A stretch of 33,048 bases of DNA. Source: Chlamydomonas sphaeroides. Its lineage: Eukaryota > Chlorophyta > Chlorophyceae > Chlamydomonadales > Chlamydomonadaceae. Positions 29,645-33,048 of the stretch are shown one piece after another (position 1 is the stretch's first letter; each line of letters opens with the position of its first letter). Location: positions 1-33,048 of the forward strand of contig BDDC01000462.1 in assembly GCA_001662425.1 (NCBI GenBank). The letters run 5' to 3'. The notes below the pieces were generated by a model. The model had not been told where the DNA came from. It did no database searches and was given only the letters and a program-made list of their open reading frames with translations. The position numbers and the translations under genes were made by a program.

Positions 29645-32400
29645 GGGTGCCCCGTGCCGCTGCCCCGCGACCCGCGCAGACACACCATGCTGGCCCGCCG
29701 GCTGCCGGCCGTCGGCGTCGGCGCCGCTGAGCTGCCGGCGGCGCCGCCAGGGCCGCCGGGGAGGTACTCCGCGCCGCTGCTGTGCCGCGGCGGGCGGCGG
29801 GCGACGGGCGGGGCGCCGTGCGGCGACAGCGGCACCACGTCCTCCTCCTGCAGGCTCTCGACGCTGCCGCGCCGGTACCGGCCGCCGCCGCCGTGGGGGT
29901 TCCTGGCGCCGCCTTGGCTCTGGCCGCCGAGCGCGTGCAGGCCGCGGCCCGTGCGGGTGGAGATCCACTCCGGCGCCTCGCCTGCGGGCCACAGGCGCAG
30001 CGTCGTGCGCCGGATCACGGGACTGCTTGGACGGCTTGTCGGCAGTGCGCTCGCAGGCTACGGCACCTCGCAGCAGCCACCCCCGGAGCTGCCCAATGCA
30101 ACCCACAGCGCTACACAGCGCTCAGCGAGCGAAAGCCACATGCGCGCCACAGCGCCGTCGCCCCGAGGGCTGGCTCGCATATGCACGCCACAGAACACAC
30201 CGTCCGCTATGTTCACGGAACACACCGACGGCTGTGCCGGTATCGAAGCGGTGTACCCCGGCCCTCTGTACCTAGGCGTCTGCCGCCCACCTTCCGTAAA
30301 CACCGCCTCGCCGTCGTCACCAATGGTCTGCGGCTGCGGCCCCGAGGGGGGCGCACCATGCGCCGGCGGCGGCAGATCGCCGGCGGTCGAGCTGTGCCGC
30401 TGGCGGCGCCACTGCGTCGGCGTGGGGCTGGCGGCGGGGGCGCCGCCAGCGTCCGTGGCGGGGACGGAGAGCGGGGGAGGTACGACGCCGGCCACGCTAC
30501 GCCTGGACAGACGCAGGATGGAGGGCGGCGGCGGCGCGAGGGACGGGGTGGCGGCTTGGCACGGCGACGGCGGCGCGTCGCCGACAGGGGCCGGGGCGGC
30601 GGCGGCGGCCGAAGCCGGCGCCGGCGCGAGCTCCGACTGCTTCCGAAGCAACCAGCGCATGGGGTTGGCGCCCGTGCCGCCAGCAAGGGCGGAGGTGCCG
30701 GAGGCGACTGAAGCGTCGTCGGCGCTGCTCTGCCGCCTGACTTTGGTACCCACAGGCGGTGGCGGCAGCACCGGCGCCGCCGCCGTTGGCGACGGCGCGC
30801 GCTCGACTGCCTCCGCAATGGGGCCCGGGCCTGCTGCGCGGCCGGCGGCGGCATTGGCGGCGGCGGACGCCGCCGCCGCCTCGACGGCGGCGTCTTGCCA
30901 GCCCGGGTCCCCTGCGATTGCCGCCGCCACCGCCGCCGCCGCGGCGGAGGCTGCGGCCGAATGCCCCGGCCCGGGCACCGCCGCCACCGCTGCCGTCGCC
31001 GCGGCCGTCCGCGACCTAGCCGGACTGTCTTGCAGCAGGCGTGCCGTGGTCAGCGGGCTGGCAATCGAGGATTGGAACCGCTGCAGCATCGTGACGTCAC
31101 CGCCGTCGCTACCCCGCAGGCCGACGGCGGCGGTTGCTGGCCTGACGCCGACATCTGCCGCCGCCAGGCCACCGCCGCCGCCGCCGGCAGCGGCCGCCGC
31201 CGTCGCAGGTCGGCCGTCGGCCGCCGCCGCTGCTGCCACGGGCGCGAGCAGCGGCGGCGGCGTCGGCAGGTCGAGCCGGCGGCTGGCTTGGCGCGACACC
31301 GCGGCGCCGCTGCCTCGACGGCTGGCCGCCGTTGACGTCAGCCCCGAGCCGGCGCCGCTGGGCCCCCCGTCAACGGATCCGGCGGTCGAGGAGCGCCGCC
31401 GCCCTCGTCCAGTGCGTGGCTGGCGCGGCGCCAGCCACTGCAGCGACTCAGCGTCTTGGTGCGGCACAAAGCCGCCGTCGACGTTGCCACCGCCGCCAGC
31501 AGCGGCGGCGCTGTCAGGTGCCAGCGCCGCTAGGTTGCTTATCGAGTCTTCGGCCTGTAGCCAGAACGCCATGGAGCGGCGGCGGGATGAGCCGTGGCCG
31601 ATGCCACCGTCAGGCCCGGCGGAGGCGGCCTTGACGACAGCGGCGGCGGTGGCAGCCGCCGCCGCCATCGCCGCCGCGTCAACGGTGGCGCCCGCCGGCG
31701 CCAGAATGCTGGCGCGCCGCGTTGGTGCGCGCTTGCCCGCCGCCAGACGGGAGCCGGCTGGCGACGGCGGCGCCAGGACCAGCAGCGACGGCGAATGCAG
31801 TTCCGCCGGCGGCGGGAGGCCGACGGCGGCTTCAGTATGCGGCGGCGGCGGCAGCGCCGCCGCCGGAGCCGGCGAGGGGCCGCGGCTGGGGAGCAGCTCC
31901 AGCGAGAGGCGGGGTATGGTGGGCGGCGTCCCCGCTGTCGCCGACGGTGATGAACCCTGCGGCGGCGCGCCGGCGTCGCCGGAGTGCCAGGCCGTCGGCA
32001 GCAGCTTGCCGTTCAGCGCCGACGACGGCCGCGAGCTCGCGCCCGACCCAGCAAGCTTCGCCACTGCCGCCGACGTCGGCCGCGCCGTCGATGTCGGCGG
32101 CAGCGGCGGCCGCGACGCTGACCCCGGCCGCGAGCCCGCCGACCCTGGCCGCGAGCCCGCCGCAGGTGCGCCGGCCGGCGGCGGCGGCGCTGCCGCCGCC
32201 TTCTTGCCGCCGTTGTCGGAGCCACTTTCGCTGCCGGCGCCGACGCTGGCGGCGCCGTCGAGGTCGTCGACGGCCTCGTCAGGCCGTGGCCCGGCAGAGC
32301 CGACGCTGTCGTTGTCGCCGTCGTTGCGGCCGTCCCACTCGTCGTCGTCCGGGTCGTCGCCCTCGTGGTCCGAAAGCTCCAGCCACATCTTGCTCTTGCT
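28027..32400 (-). CDS. Disordered protein with repeated R-R-x-S motifs and a coiled coil (5' end probably missing)
   Basis: I recognise no domain of known function. Exons 5'-3': 30291-32400, 29563-29981, 29360-29425, 28679-29086, 28027-28560 (TGA stop). Phases agree at every junction; counting from the ATG at 32386-32388 gives 1174 aa. The first exon seen is preceded by CCGCCCGCAG, a good acceptor, and reads SKSKMWLELSDHEGDD, so the true start is probably further upstream. An acidic segment opens it (GDDPDDDEWDGRNDGDND). Long Ala/Pro/Gly/Ser regions follow, with nine R-R-x-S sites such as RRASI, RRRSM, RRQSS, RRGSV and RRSSL. A likely coiled coil lies at about residues 840-880 (AVSQLSSFEGAVSQLLELV then AKQDEALERLEARAAQ). 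A poly-Pro run is near residue 818. It could be a regulatory or scaffold protein, or the tail of a larger enzyme. Confidence is moderate because low complexity makes GC-rich frames look open. Confidence 0.62.
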
Positions 32401-33048
32401 CTGCGGGCGGGGCGGGCGGCGCAGGGTGACAGCGCAGCGACGGGCCGGGAGCAGCGACGCAGCGCCGGGGCTGCGGCTGGTGCGCCCCCCCCCGAGTGTG
32501 CACTCGCTTGCAGGTCGCGGAGCGGGGCAGGGAGCTGTCGTGCGGACACGTGCTGAGCGCCAGGCCGTAAAGGCCCAGGGCCCCTGGCGCTAGCGGAGCC
32601 GTCGTGCGGCGCGGCTGCTGGCGGACTGCGGAGAGGCCGCGGCCCGGAGCGCAACCATGAGGCCTGCGGCCCGGCGAGCTGTGGCGAGCCCGGGCAGTCG
32701 GGGCCCTGCGCCGCCCGTCCATGGAGCCCGGCGCATGCCCGCACGGCAGCACCGCTGCCACCAGGTGCCGCAGGGGTGGGGCCGCCCCCTCGTGCGCGGT
32801 GGCAGCCGCGCTTTGCCCCCCTGCCGACTGCTCCGCTCCTCGCTCCTGCCAGCTGGCGATGTGCCCAGCCAGCGCCCTTCCCAGCCCGTGCGTATGCTGG
32901 CAGCCTGGCCGGTGACCCCCTCCCTTCCAGCCCCTGCCGCCCTCCCCCCCTGCCACTGCCCCCTCCCTCCCTCCAGCCACTGCCCCCCTCCCTCCCTCCC
33001 AGTGCCCCCCTCCCTCCCTCCCAGTGCCCCCCTCCCTCCCTCCCAGTG
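32401..33048. other. Upstream of the third gene: probable intron or promoter
   Basis: On the minus strand this precedes the acceptor at 32401-32403. I could not identify a preceding exon with confidence. The right end is CCCTCC-rich and becomes a minisatellite. Confidence 0.4.
32939..33048. repeat. 22-bp CCCTCC-type minisatellite at the window edge
   Basis: The unit AGTGCCCCCCTCCCTCCCTCCC occurs exactly at 33001-33022 (given here as AGTGCCCCCC plus TCCCTCCCTCCC) and at 33023-33044, then starts again at 33045. Degenerate copies with CCACTG in place of CAGTG precede it from about 32939. The array runs out of the window, so its length is unknown. The complementary strand is G-rich with G-quadruplex potential. 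Confidence 0.93.

Noticed and set aside
29348..32593. A 1081-codon open frame on the plus strand
   Set aside because: It is the mirror of the third gene, whose minus-strand reading has phase-consistent introns, RRxS motifs and a coiled coil. The plus frame crosses several of those introns and has only Ala/Pro composition. I cannot fully exclude it.

Overview
The window looks like nuclear DNA of a GC-rich green alga (Chlorophyta, probably Chlorophyceae). Three things point there. Coding regions are split by many introns of about 70-500 nt with GTGCGG/GTGGGG/GTGAGC donors and C-rich CAG acceptors. Proteins are rich in Ala, Gly and Pro with almost all third codon positions G or C. TGTAA polyadenylation signals follow genes 1 and 2. 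One gene is a starch phosphorylase with a plastid-type leader. I cannot name the species.

Three protein-coding genes were assembled by hand, joining exons so that splice sites, codon phase and protein similarity all agree. (1) Plus strand, 517-11118: 16 exons, 1958 aa. The order is Ala-rich N-terminus, one ubiquitin-like domain, two SUMO/Rad60-like beta-grasp domains, about 9-10 ankyrin repeats, then a 1.2-kaa disordered Ala/Pro/Gly tail. (2) Minus strand, 23417-13810: 23 exons, 1008 aa. This is an alpha-glucan (starch) phosphorylase with a probable transit peptide and an N-terminal ACT domain of the GlnD/ACR type. (3) Minus strand, 32400-28027: 5 exons seen, probably continuing upstream. It is a disordered protein with nine R-R-x-S basophilic-kinase motifs and a short coiled coil.

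Genes 1 and 2 converge; their probable poly(A) signals lie at 12109 and 12780. Genes 2 and 3 share a strand and are separated by about 4.6 kb (23418-28026). I found no gene there, but it holds a cluster of inverted and direct repeats resembling MITE-type transposon remnants (about 23.9-25.2 kb) and several short tandem repeats. Other repeats sit in introns: a 12-bp x 9 minisatellite in gene 1, and in gene 2 a 63-bp duplication, a duplicated exon-edge segment and a 60-C homopolymer running into a 347-nt assembly gap. A 22-bp minisatellite runs off the right edge.

The two most noteworthy points are domain fusions: the ACT-phosphorylase, which suggests small-molecule control of plastid starch phosphorolysis, and the triple beta-grasp plus ankyrin scaffold.
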